DNA from: Bradyrhizobium sp. AUGA SZCCT0158
Lineage (GTDB): Bacteria > Pseudomonadota > Alphaproteobacteria > Rhizobiales > Xanthobacteraceae
Direction of reading: 5' to 3'
Length of the DNA: 64,000 nt
NCBI RefSeq assembly: GCF_018130065.1
Contig: NZ_JAFCME010000005.1
Span: 291,452-355,451, forward strand
Part shown: piece after piece, positions 10,655 through 20,572 of the stretch
Layout of the letters: each line of letters opens with the position of its first letter
How positions within the stretch are numbered: the first letter of the stretch is position 1
Position numbers and translations under genes: made by a program
The notes under the pieces: model-generated
Told to the model about the DNA's origin: nothing
Seen by the model: only the letters and a program-made list of their open reading frames with translations
The model's database searches: none

Positions 10655-11357
10655 GGATCGGTCATATGGCAATTCCGCCGCCGGGGTCGAGGGCCGGATA
10701 GGCATGTTCGTGCACATACTCGTGTTGATTATGGCCTTGATGACGACACAGACGGTTTTTGCGCAGACCCCGGCCACACCTCCGGTCAAGCCGATCAAGA
10801 TGGTCGTGCTCGGCGACTCCTTAAGTGCCGGCTATGGCCTGGCGGCGACCGGGGCGTTCCCCGCCCGCCTGCAAAAGGCGTTGGAAGCCAAGGGGATAAA
10901 GGTAGATATGATCAATGCCGGGGTGTCCGGCGACACCACCTCAGGCGGCCGCGACCGGCTCGACTGGTCGGTCCCGGAGGGAACCGAGGCCGTGATCCTC
11001 GAGCTCGGCGCCAATGACGCCTTGCGCGGCACCGATCCTGCCGTCACCCGCGCCGCGCTCACCGATATCCTGACCCGGCTTAAGGCCCGCAAGATCGCCG
11101 TCCTGCTGTGCGGGATGTTGGCGCCGCCGAATTATGGCAGCGAGTATGCGGCCCGCTTCAACGCGATCTACCCGGAGCTTTCGAAATCCTTCGGCGTGCC
11201 GCTCTATCCGTTTTTTCTGGAAGGCGTCGCCGCCGAGGCCAAGCTCAACCAGCCGGACGGATTGCATCCGACCGCTGAGGGGGTCGACATGATTGTGAAA
11301 AACATTCTGCCCAGTGTCGAGGCATTTCTCGGCGCGTTATCTGCGCAACGCAGCTGA
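10641..11357 (+). CDS. tesA: Arylesterase/lysophospholipase TesA-like (SGNH hydrolase)
   Basis: This periplasmic GDSL/SGNH hydrolase is of the TesA type, which cleaves thioesters, aryl esters and lysophospholipids. With the start at 10641, residues 22-41 form a hydrophobic export signal ending VFAQ. Block I GDS places the nucleophile at Ser60, GVSGDTTSGG holds the block II glycine (94), GANDALRG block III (Asn125), and DGLHPT the catalytic Asp206 and His209. The start is uncertain. An AGAGGG ribosome site supports 10641, while an ATG at 10704 directly before the hydrophobic segment is possible. The gene is divergent from the ABC pair, and the 5' ends overlap by 14 bases if 10641 is right. Confidence 0.88.
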   Translation: MRLSMDRSYGNSAAGVEGRIGMFVHILVLIMALMTTQTVFAQTPATPPVKPIKMVVLGDSLSAGYGLAATGAFPARLQKALEAKGIKVDMINAGVSGDTTSGGRDRLDWSVPEGTEAVILELGANDALRGTDPAVTRAALTDILTRLKARKIAVLLCGMLAPPNYGSEYAARFNAIYPELSKSFGVPLYPFFLEGVAAEAKLNQPDGLHPTAEGVDMIVKNILPSVEAFLGALSAQRS

Positions 11358-11503
11358 AAATACAGCAGTGAATAACCCTGCCCGATAGTTTTCCCCGTAG
11401 CTTTCCGGTCCAGTGGCGCCGGCTGCTTCGCAGGGTCATATAACTCAGGTAGAAATTGGTGATCGGTGATTCGTCATCGGGTTTCAGCATCGGGAGTCGA
11501 GCG

Positions 11504-12040
11504 ATGCCGCGTTTGTTTGCTGGACTGGAAATTCCGGCCGAGATTGGCCAGACCCTTTCCAATTTGCGTGGCGGCCTTCCGGGCGCACGCTGGATCGATC
11601 CCGAAAATTATCACGTCACCTTGCGTTTCATCGGCGACATCGACGGCATGTCGGCGAATGAAATCGCCTCGATGTTGTTTCGGGTCAACCGCAAGCCGTT
11701 CGAGGTCAAGGTGCAGGGCCTGCAAAGTTTTGGCGGCCGCAAGCCGCGGGCGGTGGTCGCCTCCGTCGAACCGAGCCGGCCGCTGATCGAATTGCAGGCC
11801 GAACTCGAGCGGATGATGCAACGCATGGGGCTAGATCCCGAGGGACGCAAATTCACCCCTCATGTGACGCTGGCGCGGCTGCACGACGCCTCGAGCCAGG
11901 ATGTCGCCGACTATCTGTCGGTGCGCGGCTATTTTCCGAGCCGCACCTTCATGGCCTCGCGCTTCGTGCTGTTCTCGTCGCGCGCTTCGACCGGCGGCGG
12001 CCCCTATGTGGTCGAGGATTCCTACGCACTGAGTGCGTGA
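11504..12040 (+). CDS. thpR: RNA 2',3'-cyclic phosphodiesterase (2'-5' RNA ligase family)
   Basis: This 178-residue member of the 2H phosphoesterase superfamily hydrolyses 2',3'-cyclic phosphates and in vitro joins RNA by 2'-5' bonds. The two signature HxT motifs are present: His37-Val-Thr39 in NYHVTLRF and His120-Val-Thr122 in FTPHVTLAR. They are spaced as in ThpR. The start at 11504 is preceded by GGGAG seven bases upstream, and an in-frame ATG 48 bases earlier lacks this. It is cytoplasmic, follows the tesA-like gene in the same direction and precedes zapE, but gaps of over 100 bases give no strong operon evidence. Confidence 0.92.
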   Translation: MPRLFAGLEIPAEIGQTLSNLRGGLPGARWIDPENYHVTLRFIGDIDGMSANEIASMLFRVNRKPFEVKVQGLQSFGGRKPRAVVASVEPSRPLIELQAELERMMQRMGLDPEGRKFTPHVTLARLHDASSQDVADYLSVRGYFPSRTFMASRFVLFSSRASTGGGPYVVEDSYALSA

Positions 12041-12161
12041 GGGCGCTTCTTACCTCGCCCCGCTGCGCCGTAAGAACGGGGCGAGGGAGAAGAAAGCGCA
12101 TAACCCCCACCACCAATTCACGGCTTGCAATTCTCGCACGCTTGGGGCCGTAAGGTGGGCC

Positions 12162-13349
12162 ATGCTGTCGACGACCTCACCCACCTCGTTCCGCGCCCAT
12201 TATCAGGGGCTGGTCACCTCCGGCGCGATCGAGGCCGACCCGGCGCAGGCCCGCGCCGCCGACGCATTTGCGGCGCTGGAAGACCGGCTGTCCAGCTACA
12301 AGCCGCGGCGCAAGCAAAGCCTGCTCGGCCGGCTGTTCGCCGACAAGGACGAGCCGCCGCCGCGCGGGCTTTACGTCCATGGGGAGGTCGGTCGCGGCAA
12401 GACCATGCTGATGGACCTGTTCTTCCAGCAGAGCGCCATCGAGCACAAGCGCCGCGCGCATTTCCACGAATTCATGGCCGAGGTGCACGAGCGGATTTAC
12501 GGCTACCGGCAGGAGATCGCGCGCGGCGAGATCGCCGACGGCGATGTGATCGCGCTGACCGCGAACGCGATCTTCGAGGAGGCATGGCTGCTGTGCTTCG
12601 ACGAATTCCACGTCACCGACATCGCCGACGCCATGATTTTGGGGCGGCTGTTCTCAAAGCTGTTTGAACTCGGCACCGTCGTGGTGGCGACCTCGAACGT
12701 CGCGCCCGAAGATCTCTACAAGGGTGGCCTCAACCGCGCGCTGTTCCTGCCATTCATTTCGCAGATTGCCGATCGCATGGACGTGCTGCGGCTCGACGCG
12801 CGCACCGACTTCCGGCTGGAAAAACTCGCCGGCGTGAAGATGTGGCTGGTGCCGGCGGATGACGCCGCCGGTGACGCGCTCGACAAGGCCTGGCGCAAGA
12901 TGACCGGCAACGCGCCCTGCAAGGCGCGCGATATCGCGATCAAGGGCCGCATCCTGCGCGTGCCCTGTTCGTCGCATGGCGTCGCCCGCTTTTCGTTTGC
13001 CGAACTCTGCGAGCAGCCGCTGGCCGCCTCTGATTATCTGCGGCTGGCGCACGATTATCACACCATCCTCGTCGATCGCATTCCTGTGATGGACTATGCC
13101 GAACGCAACGCGGCCAAGCGCTTCATCTCGCTGATCGACACGCTCTATGACAATGCCGTGAAGCTGATGGCCTCGGCGGACGCCGATCCGGTGTCGCTGT
13201 ATCTGGCAACCGACGGCATTGAGGCGAACGAGTTCAAGCGGACCTCGTCGCGCCTGATCGAAATGAGTTCCGAATCCTATCTGGCGCTCCCGCACGGGCG
13301 GAAGGATTCAGCGGCGAGCGGGTCGAGCACGGGGTTGGTGGAAACGTAG
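12162..13349 (+). CDS. zapE: Cell division protein ZapE (AFG1-family ATPase)
   Basis: This 395-residue AFG1-like P-loop ATPase is known as ZapE, which binds FtsZ and affects Z-ring stability. Walker A GEVGRGKT is at 74-81, Walker B CFDEFHV at about 145-151, and the sensor region VVATSNVAPEDLYKGGLNR follows. The first 45 residues resemble the family N-terminus (FRAHYQGLVTSGAIEAD). I chose the ATG at 12162, preceded by AAGGTGG, over a start 129 bases upstream. Beyond about residue 375 the tail is low-complexity and likely disordered. It lies upstream of the mdh-suc cluster, separated by a palindromic repeat. Confidence 0.92.
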   Translation: MLSTTSPTSFRAHYQGLVTSGAIEADPAQARAADAFAALEDRLSSYKPRRKQSLLGRLFADKDEPPPRGLYVHGEVGRGKTMLMDLFFQQSAIEHKRRAHFHEFMAEVHERIYGYRQEIARGEIADGDVIALTANAIFEEAWLLCFDEFHVTDIADAMILGRLFSKLFELGTVVVATSNVAPEDLYKGGLNRALFLPFISQIADRMDVLRLDARTDFRLEKLAGVKMWLVPADDAAGDALDKAWRKMTGNAPCKARDIAIKGRILRVPCSSHGVARFSFAELCEQPLAASDYLRLAHDYHTILVDRIPVMDYAERNAAKRFISLIDTLYDNAVKLMASADADPVSLYLATDGIEANEFKRTSSRLIEMSSESYLALPHGRKDSAASGSSTGLVET

Positions 13350-13358
13350 TCTTTCAGC

Positions 13359-13464
13359 CGTCATTGCGAGCCAACGGGTCGCGCGAATGCGCGCCCGATG
13401 ACAGGCTCCGCGAAGCAATCCACCCCTCCGCACGGAGATAGATGGATTGCTTCTCGCAATGACG
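13359..13464. repeat. Bradyrhizobium-type palindromic repeat
   Basis: The terminal inverted repeats are CGTCATTGCGAG at 13359-13370 and CTCGCAATGACG at the right end. Internal inverted arms AAGCAATCCA and TGGATTGCTT also pair. This long palindrome lies between zapE and mdh and belongs to a dispersed repeat type I recall from this genus. Confidence 0.8.
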
Positions 13465-13534
13465 GTTGGGAACGCCGGTGGCATACCTGATCGAAATGAA
13501 GGCAAGGCCTACAATTGGGCACGCCGCGACTTGA

Positions 13535-14581
<1,047 letters not shown>

Positions 14582-14590
14582 TTTTATTCA

Positions 14591-14624
14591 GCTTTCGCCC
14601 TGGAAACGGGGCGAAAGCGTTTCT
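14591..14624 (+). terminator. Probable terminator after mdh
   Basis: The stem GCTTTCGCCC (14591-14600) pairs with GGGCGAAAGC (14609-14618) and is followed by GTTTCT. The tail is weakly T-rich, so it may attenuate rather than stop transcription into sucC. Confidence 0.6.
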
Positions 14625-14638
14625 GGCTTGCAGTTCTA

Positions 14639-14664
14639 TTGGTATATGGTATGCCAACTACCAA
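14639..14664. promoter_or_regulatory. Imperfect 26-base dyad upstream of sucC
   Basis: Outer arms TTGGTA and TACCAA and inner TGG and CCA are symmetric; 10 of 13 position pairs match. It sits 50 bases before the sucC start, between the mdh hairpin and the gene, so it could be an operator. No regulator is identified. Confidence 0.3.
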
Positions 14665-14713
14665 TGCCGGTGGGCCGTAGAACTTGCCGTATGAAGGTTT
14701 GGGGAGCGTCCAG

Positions 14714-15910
14714 ATGAATATCCATGAATACCAGGCCAAGGCGTTGCTCAGTGAATTCGGGGTGCCGATTTCGCGCGGCGTGCCGGTCTTGAAGGCCTCG
14801 GATTCGGAAGCCGCCGCCAAGGCGCTTCCCGGCCCGATCTGGGTGGTGAAAAGCCAGATCCACGCCGGCGGCCGCGGCAAGGGCAAGTTCAAGGAAGCTT
14901 CCGCGGGCGACAAGGGCGGTGTGCGCATCGCCAAGTCGGTCGCCGAGGTCAACGAGTTCGCCAAGCAGATGCTGGGCGCGACCCTCGTCACGATCCAGAC
15001 CGGCGCCCACGGCAAGCAGGTCAACCGCCTCTACATCGAGGAAGGCTCCGACATCGACAAGGAGTTCTATCTCTCGATCCTGGTCGATCGCGAAACCTCC
15101 GAAGTCTCGTTCGTGGTCTCGACCGAAGGTGGCGTCAACATCGAGGACGTCGCGCACAACACCCCTGAGAAGATCATCACCTTCTCGGTCGATCCGGCCA
15201 CCGGCATCATGGCCCATCACGGCCGCACGGTCGCGAAGGCGCTGAAGCTCTCCGGCGATCTGGCCAAGCAGGCCGAGAAGCTGGTTGCGCAGCTCTACAA
15301 AGCCTTCACCGCCAAGGACATGGCGATGCTGGAAATCAATCCGCTGGTCGTCACCAAGCAGGGCGATTTGCGCGTGCTCGACGCCAAGGTCGCGTTCGAC
15401 GACAACGCGATGTATCGCCATCCGGAAGTCGCCGCCCTGCGCGACGAGACCGAAGAGGACGCCAAGGAAATCGAGGCGTCGAAATACGATCTCAACTACG
15501 TCACGCTCGACGGCACCATCGGCTGCATGGTCAACGGCGCCGGCCTTGCGATGGCGACGATGGACATCATCAAGCTCTACGGCATGGAGCCCGCGAACTT
15601 CCTCGACGTCGGCGGCGGCGCGAGCAAGGAAAAGGTTGCGGCCGCCTTCAAGATCATCACCGCCGACCCGAACGTGAAGGGCATCCTCGTCAACATCTTC
15701 GGCGGCATCATGAAATGCGACATCATCGCCGAGGGCGTGGTCGCGGCCGTCAAGGAAGTCGGCCTGAAAGTGCCGCTGGTGGTTCGGCTCGAGGGCACCA
15801 ATGTCGACGCCGGCAAGAAAATCATCCGCGAATCCGGTCTCAACGTGCTGCCCGCCGATGATCTCGACGATGCCGCGCAGAAAATCGTGAATGCCGTCAA
15901 GGGAGGCTAG
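14714..15910 (+). CDS. sucC: Succinyl-CoA synthetase beta subunit
   Basis: This is the ATP-grasp subunit of succinate-CoA ligase, the substrate-level phosphorylation step of the TCA cycle; it pairs with SucD. The 398 residues start [22 protein letters not shown], the invariant beginning of SucC, which fixes the start at 14714 rather than 30 bases upstream. [15 protein letters not shown] is the ATP-binding loop, and [12 protein letters not shown] and [16 protein letters not shown] are conserved CoA/ligase-domain motifs. A DUF1579 gene begins 2 bases after its stop, so the usual direct sucC-sucD adjacency is broken although the operon direction is kept. Confidence 0.97.
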   Translation: MNIHEYQAKALLSEFGVPISRGVPVLKASDSEAAAKALPGPIWVVKSQIHAGGRGKGKFKEASAGDKGGVRIAKSVAEVNEFAKQMLGATLVTIQTGAHGKQVNRLYIEEGSDIDKEFYLSILVDRETSEVSFVVSTEGGVNIEDVAHNTPEKIITFSVDPATGIMAHHGRTVAKALKLSGDLAKQAEKLVAQLYKAFTAKDMAMLEINPLVVTKQGDLRVLDAKVAFDDNAMYRHPEVAALRDETEEDAKEIEASKYDLNYVTLDGTIGCMVNGAGLAMATMDIIKLYGMEPANFLDVGGGASKEKVAAAFKIITADPNVKGILVNIFGGIMKCDIIAEGVVAAVKEVGLKVPLVVRLEGTNVDAGKKIIRESGLNVLPADDLDDAAQKIVNAVKGG

Positions 15911-15912
15911 CG

Positions 15913-16389
15913 ATGGCTGACCGTCTCGCCGCACCGACTGCCCTGGAGGAACACCGCAAGCTCGCCGTGTTTGCCGGCGAGTGGAGCGGCGAAGAGATGG
16001 TCTATCCCTCGCGCTGGAACGCGGGCGGCCCGGCGACCGCGCATGTCAAGGCGCGCATGGATCTCAACGGTTTTTATCTGATCCAGGACGCGGTCCAGAT
16101 ACGCGACGGCAAGGAAACTTTCGCCACCCATGGCGTGTTCACCTACGACCGCGAGGACCGGCACTACAAATTGTTCTGGCACGATTCGCTCGGCTACTAC
16201 TCGCCGGCGCCGGCCTCCGGCGGCTGGACCGGCAAGACGCTGATCCTGGTGCGCGGCTCGCTGCGCGGCAATGCGCGCCACGTCTATGAAGTCGTCGACG
16301 ACAACAACTACACCATGAAAATCCAGTTCTCGCCTGATGCGGAAGGATGGGCCGACGTGCTCACCGGCACGTATCGGCGAATCCACTGA
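15913..16389 (+). CDS. DUF1579 family protein inserted between sucC and sucD
   Basis: This 158-residue cytoplasmic protein belongs to the DUF1579 family, predicted to form a small beta-barrel resembling lipocalin or THAP4-like folds. Motifs seen are the LAVFAGEWSGEE opening, GFYLIQDAVQ, GVFTYDREDRHYKLFWHDS and YTMKIQFSPDAEGW. It has no signal peptide. The ATG lies 2 bases after the sucC stop, and its ribosome site GGGAGG lies within the end of sucC, so translation is probably coupled. sucD starts 36 bases downstream. Position suggests co-expression with succinyl-CoA synthetase; a ligand-binding or heme/metabolite role is only a guess. Confidence 0.85.
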   Translation: MADRLAAPTALEEHRKLAVFAGEWSGEEMVYPSRWNAGGPATAHVKARMDLNGFYLIQDAVQIRDGKETFATHGVFTYDREDRHYKLFWHDSLGYYSPAPASGGWTGKTLILVRGSLRGNARHVYEVVDDNNYTMKIQFSPDAEGWADVLTGTYRRIH

Positions 16390-16425
16390 TCCCGTTTCCG
16401 ATCACACAGGGAAGTAACATCCATC

Positions 16426-17310
16426 ATGTCCGTTCTGATCGATAAAAACACCAAAGTCATCTGCCAGGGGTTTACCGGCAAGAACGGCACGTTCCATTCC
16501 GAAGCGGCGATCGCGTACGGCACCAAGATGGTCGGCGGCACCTCGCCTGGCAAAGGCGGTGCGACGCATCTCGGTCTGCCGGTGTTCGACACGGTTGCCG
16601 AAGCGCGCGAAAAAACCGGCGCCGATGCGTCCGTCATCTATGTGCCGCCGCCGGGGGCTGCGGATGCGATTTGCGAGGCGATCGATGCGGAAATTCCGCT
16701 GATCGTGTGCATCACCGAGGGCATTCCGGTGCTCGACATGGTCCGCGTCAAGCGTTCGCTGTCAGGGTCGAGGTCCCGCCTGATCGGACCGAATTGCCCG
16801 GGTGTCATGACCGCGGGTGAATGCAAGATCGGCATCATGCCGGCCAATATCTTCAAGCCCGGCAGCGTCGGCATCGTCTCCCGTTCGGGCACGCTGACCT
16901 ATGAAGCCGTGTTCCAGACCACCCAGGAAGGCCTCGGCCAGACCACCGCCGTGGGCATCGGCGGCGACCCGGTCAAGGGCACCGAATTTATCGACGTGCT
17001 GGAAATGTTCCTTGCCGACCCCAAGACCACCTCGATCATCATGATCGGTGAAATCGGCGGTTCCGCCGAGGAAGACGCCGCCCAGTTCATCAAGGACGAG
17101 GCCAAGCGGGGCCGCATGAAGCCGATGGTCGGCTTCATCGCCGGCGTCACCGCCCCTCCCGGCCGCCGCATGGGCCATGCCGGCGCGATCATCTCCGGCG
17201 GCAAGGGTGACGCCGGTTCCAAGACCGCAGCGATGGAATCGGCCGGAATCACGGTCTCTCCGTCGCCGGCGCGGCTTGGACACACCCTTGCCGAAAAATT
17301 GAAGTCCTAA
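16426..17310 (+). CDS. sucD: Succinyl-CoA synthetase alpha subunit
   Basis: This subunit carries the phosphohistidine and CoA-binding Rossmann domain of succinate-CoA ligase. The 294 residues begin [18 protein letters not shown]. The phosphorylated residue is His251 in RRMGHAGAI, and GPNCPGVM (121-128) and SRSGTLTYE (152-160) are family motifs. A CAGGGAAG ribosome site precedes the ATG. It follows the DUF1579 gene by 36 bases and lies 137 bases before sucA. Confidence 0.97.
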   Translation: MSVLIDKNTKVICQGFTGKNGTFHSEAAIAYGTKMVGGTSPGKGGATHLGLPVFDTVAEAREKTGADASVIYVPPPGAADAICEAIDAEIPLIVCITEGIPVLDMVRVKRSLSGSRSRLIGPNCPGVMTAGECKIGIMPANIFKPGSVGIVSRSGTLTYEAVFQTTQEGLGQTTAVGIGGDPVKGTEFIDVLEMFLADPKTTSIIMIGEIGGSAEEDAAQFIKDEAKRGRMKPMVGFIAGVTAPPGRRMGHAGAIISGGKGDAGSKTAAMESAGITVSPSPARLGHTLAEKLKS

Positions 17311-17376
17311 TTCAATTCTTGGTTCTTTTGGGCGGGAAGTTTCGCGCTAAATAGGGTAAAGGTGCTTTACCTCGCT

Positions 17377-17394
17377 GGTCCGGGCCTCCGGACC
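17377..17394 (+). promoter_or_regulatory. Hairpin in the sucD-sucA gap
   Basis: GGTCCGG and CCGGACC form a 7-base perfect stem with a 4-base loop in the leader of sucA. There is no T-run, so it is not a canonical terminator. It may stabilise or punctuate the mRNA between the two enzyme units. Confidence 0.35.
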
Positions 17395-17447
17395 GGCCAA
17401 AGCGCCGTTTTCCACGCGCGAAGCCAAAAAATTACCAGGACGCCATC

Positions 17448-20405
17448 ATGTCTCGCCAGGACGCGAATGCTGCATTTGCCCTCTCTTCCTTTTTGCAGGG
17501 CACCAACGCCACCTACATCGACGACCTCTACGCCCGCTACGAACAGGACTCCGCCTCGGTCGATCCCGATTGGCAGGAATTCTTCAAGAGCCTGAAAGAC
17601 ACCCCGGCCGACGTCCGGAAGAACGCCGGCGGCGCTTCCTGGGGCCGCGACAACTGGCCATTGACGCCGCGTGACGAACTGACATCGGCGCTGGACGGCA
17701 ACTGGGCGCAGGTCGAAAAGGCGGTTGGTGCCAAGCTGGCGGCCAAGGCGCAGGCCAAGGGCGCCGAAGTGGCGTCGGCCGACATCAACCAGGCGACGCG
17801 CGATTCGGTCCGCGCCCTGATGCTGATCCGCGCCTACCGGATGCGCGGTCATTTCCACGCCAAGCTTGATCCGCTCGGCATCGAGGCCCAGCGCGACCGC
17901 GAGGAGCTTGATCCGCGCACCTACGGTTTTGCCGAGGCCGATTTCGACCGCAAGATTTTCCTCGATCACGTGCTCAGTCTGGAATACGGCACGCTTCGCG
18001 AAATCGTCGCGATCTGCGAGCGCACCTACTGCCAGACGCTCGGCGTCGAGTTCATGCACATCAGCAACGCGGCGCAGAAGGCCTGGATCCAGGAACGCAT
18101 CGAAGGTCCGGACAAGGAAATCAGCTTCACGCCGGAAGGCCGGCGCGCGATTCTGAACAAGCTGATCGAAGCCGAAGGCTTTGAGAAATTCTGCGACATC
18201 AAATTTACCGGCACCAAGCGCTTCGGCCTCGACGGTGCCGAATCGCTGATCCCGGCGCTGGAGCAGATCATCAAGCGCGGCGGCAATCTCGGCGTAAAAG
18301 AGATCGTGCTCGGCATGCCGCATCGCGGCCGCCTCAACGTGCTGACCCAGGTGATGGGCAAGCCGCACCGCGCGCTGTTCCATGAATTCAAGGGCGGCTC
18401 CGCCAATCCCGACGCGGTCGAAGGCTCCGGCGACGTCAAATATCACCTCGGCGCCTCGTCCGACCGCGAGTTCGACAACAACAAGATCCATCTGTCGCTG
18501 ACTGCCAACCCGTCGCATTTGGAAATCGTCGATCCGGTCGTGCTCGGCAAGGTGCGCGCCAAGCAGGACCAGCATGGCGATCCGCCGGACATGCGGATTT
18601 CGGTGCTGCCGGTGCTGATGCATGGCGACGCCGCCTTCGCCGGCCAGGGCGTGGTCGCCGAATGCTTCGGCCTGTCCGACCTGAAGGGCTACCGCACCGG
18701 CGGTTCGCTGCACTTCATCGTCAACAACCAGATCGGCTTCACCACCTATCCGCGCTACTCGCGCTCCTCGCCCTATCCGTCCGACGTGGCGAAGATGATC
18801 GATGCGCCGATCTTCCATGTGAACGGCGATGATCCGGAAGCCGTGGTGTTCGCGGCCAAGGTCGCGATCGAATTCCGGCAGAAATTCCACAAGCCCGTCG
18901 TGATCGACATGTTCTGCTACCGCAGGCATGGCCACAACGAAGGCGACGAGCCGATGTTCACCCAGCCGGTGATGTACAAGAAGATCGCAACGCATCCCGG
19001 CACGGTCGAGCTTTATTCCAAGCGGCTGATCGCTGACGGCGTCTTGACCGAGGGCGAGGTCGAAAAGGCCAAGGCCGACTGGCGTGCGCGGCTCGATGCC
19101 GAACTCGAGGCCGGCTCGGGCTACAAGCCCAACAAGGCCGATTGGCTCGACGGCAAATGGGCCGGCTTCAAGTCCGCCGATCAGGAAGAGGATGCGCGCC
19201 GCGGCGTTACCGGCGTCGATACGGCTATCCTGAAGGATATCGGCCGCAAGATCACCAAGGTGCCAGACGGCTTCCGCGTTCACCGCACCATTCAGCGCTT
19301 CCTGGAAAATCGAGCCAAGGCGATCGACAATGGCGTCGGCATCGACTGGGCCACCGGCGAGGCGCTGGCGTTCTGCACGCTGATGCAGGAAGGCCGGCAC
19401 GTCCGCCTGTCGGGGCAGGACTCCGAGCGCGGCACCTTCTCGCAGCGCCATTCGGTGCTGATCGACCAGGAGGACGAGAGCCGGTACACGCCGTTCAATC
19501 ACCTTGGCCCCGATCAGGGCCACTACGAGGTGATCAACTCGCTGCTTTCGGAAGAGGCGGTGCTCGGCTTCGAGTACGGCTATTCGCTGGCCGAGCCGAA
19601 TGCGCTCGCGATGTGGGAAGCCCAATTCGGCGACTTCGCCAACGGGGCGCAGGTGCTGTTCGACCAGTTCATCTCCTCGGGCGAACGCAAATGGCTGCGC
19701 ATGTCGGGTCTCGTCTGCCTGCTGCCGCATGGCTATGAAGGGCAGGGACCGGAGCACTCCTCGGCGCGGCTCGAACGCTTCCTGCAGATGTGCGCCGAAG
19801 ACAACATGCAGGTGGTCTATCCCACCACGCCGGCGAATTACTTCCACGTGCTGCGGCGTCAGCTGCATCGCGAAATCCGCAAACCCCTGATCCTGATGAC
19901 GCCGAAATCGCTGCTGCGCCACAAGCGGGCGGTGTCGCGGCTCGACGAACTCGGCAAGGACGCCACGTTCCACCGCATCCTCTACGATGACGCCCAGATG
20001 CTGCCGGACGAGAAGATCAAGCTGGTGGACGACGACAAGATCCGCCGCATCGTGCTGTGCTCGGGCAAGGTCTATTACGATCTCTACGAGGAGCGCGAGA
20101 AGCGCGGCATCGATGACATCTACCTGATGCGCGTCGAGCAGCTCTATCCGGTGCCGCTGAAGGCGCTGGTGCACGAACTCGCCCGCTTCAAGAATGCGGA
20201 AGTCGTCTGGTGCCAGGAAGAACCGCGCAACATGGGTGCGTGGCACTTCATCGAGCCCTATCTCGAATGGGTGCTGAACCAGATCCACGCGCCGAACAGG
20301 CGTCCGCGTTACGCCGGCCGCGCGGCGGCGGCGGCCACGGCCACCGGTTTGATGTCGAAGCATCTGGCGCAGCTCAAGGCACTGCTGGATGACGCGCTGA
20401 ACTGA
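17448..20405 (+). CDS. sucA: 2-Oxoglutarate dehydrogenase E1 component
   Basis: This thiamine-diphosphate-dependent E1 decarboxylates 2-oxoglutarate and passes the succinyl group to the lipoyl arm of SucB. The 985-residue length is typical. The N-terminal segment LQGTNATYIDDLYARYEQD is the E2-binding region. GMPHRGRLNVL and the GDAAFAGQGVVAE to NNQIGFTT region form the thiamine-diphosphate/metal site, and the transketolase-like C-terminal half contains HGYEGQGPEHSSAR. The ATG at 17448 follows an AGGA ribosome site. It is followed by a palindromic repeat and then sucB. Confidence 0.97.
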   Translation: MSRQDANAAFALSSFLQGTNATYIDDLYARYEQDSASVDPDWQEFFKSLKDTPADVRKNAGGASWGRDNWPLTPRDELTSALDGNWAQVEKAVGAKLAAKAQAKGAEVASADINQATRDSVRALMLIRAYRMRGHFHAKLDPLGIEAQRDREELDPRTYGFAEADFDRKIFLDHVLSLEYGTLREIVAICERTYCQTLGVEFMHISNAAQKAWIQERIEGPDKEISFTPEGRRAILNKLIEAEGFEKFCDIKFTGTKRFGLDGAESLIPALEQIIKRGGNLGVKEIVLGMPHRGRLNVLTQVMGKPHRALFHEFKGGSANPDAVEGSGDVKYHLGASSDREFDNNKIHLSLTANPSHLEIVDPVVLGKVRAKQDQHGDPPDMRISVLPVLMHGDAAFAGQGVVAECFGLSDLKGYRTGGSLHFIVNNQIGFTTYPRYSRSSPYPSDVAKMIDAPIFHVNGDDPEAVVFAAKVAIEFRQKFHKPVVIDMFCYRRHGHNEGDEPMFTQPVMYKKIATHPGTVELYSKRLIADGVLTEGEVEKAKADWRARLDAELEAGSGYKPNKADWLDGKWAGFKSADQEEDARRGVTGVDTAILKDIGRKITKVPDGFRVHRTIQRFLENRAKAIDNGVGIDWATGEALAFCTLMQEGRHVRLSGQDSERGTFSQRHSVLIDQEDESRYTPFNHLGPDQGHYEVINSLLSEEAVLGFEYGYSLAEPNALAMWEAQFGDFANGAQVLFDQFISSGERKWLRMSGLVCLLPHGYEGQGPEHSSARLERFLQMCAEDNMQVVYPTTPANYFHVLRRQLHREIRKPLILMTPKSLLRHKRAVSRLDELGKDATFHRILYDDAQMLPDEKIKLVDDDKIRRIVLCSGKVYYDLYEEREKRGIDDIYLMRVEQLYPVPLKALVHELARFKNAEVVWCQEEPRNMGAWHFIEPYLEWVLNQIHAPNRRPRYAGRAAAAATATGLMSKHLAQLKALLDDALN

Positions 20406-20408
20406 TCC

Positions 20409-20529
20409 GTCATGCCCCGCGAAGGCGGGGCATCCAGTACTCCGCGCCGTTCGTTTTAATCGCAATCGTCACGGAGTACTGGATTGTCCGCCCCTGAGCG
20501 CAATTGCGCACACGGCGGGCGATGACAGT
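20409..20529. repeat. Palindromic repeat between sucA and sucB
   Basis: It starts CGTCATGCCCCGCGAAGGCG and ends GGGCGATGACAG, with internal inverted arms CCAGTACTCCG and CGGAGTACTGGA. This dispersed-type palindrome separates two genes of one enzyme complex and might act as an mRNA-processing or stability element. Confidence 0.7.
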
Positions 20530-20572
20530 TTGAAATAGATGACTGCTTAAGGGTATTGAGGAAAAACAGACC

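Noticed and set aside
17367..20465. 1032-residue minus-strand frame
   Set aside because: It is the antisense of sucA, which has a full set of catalytic motifs.
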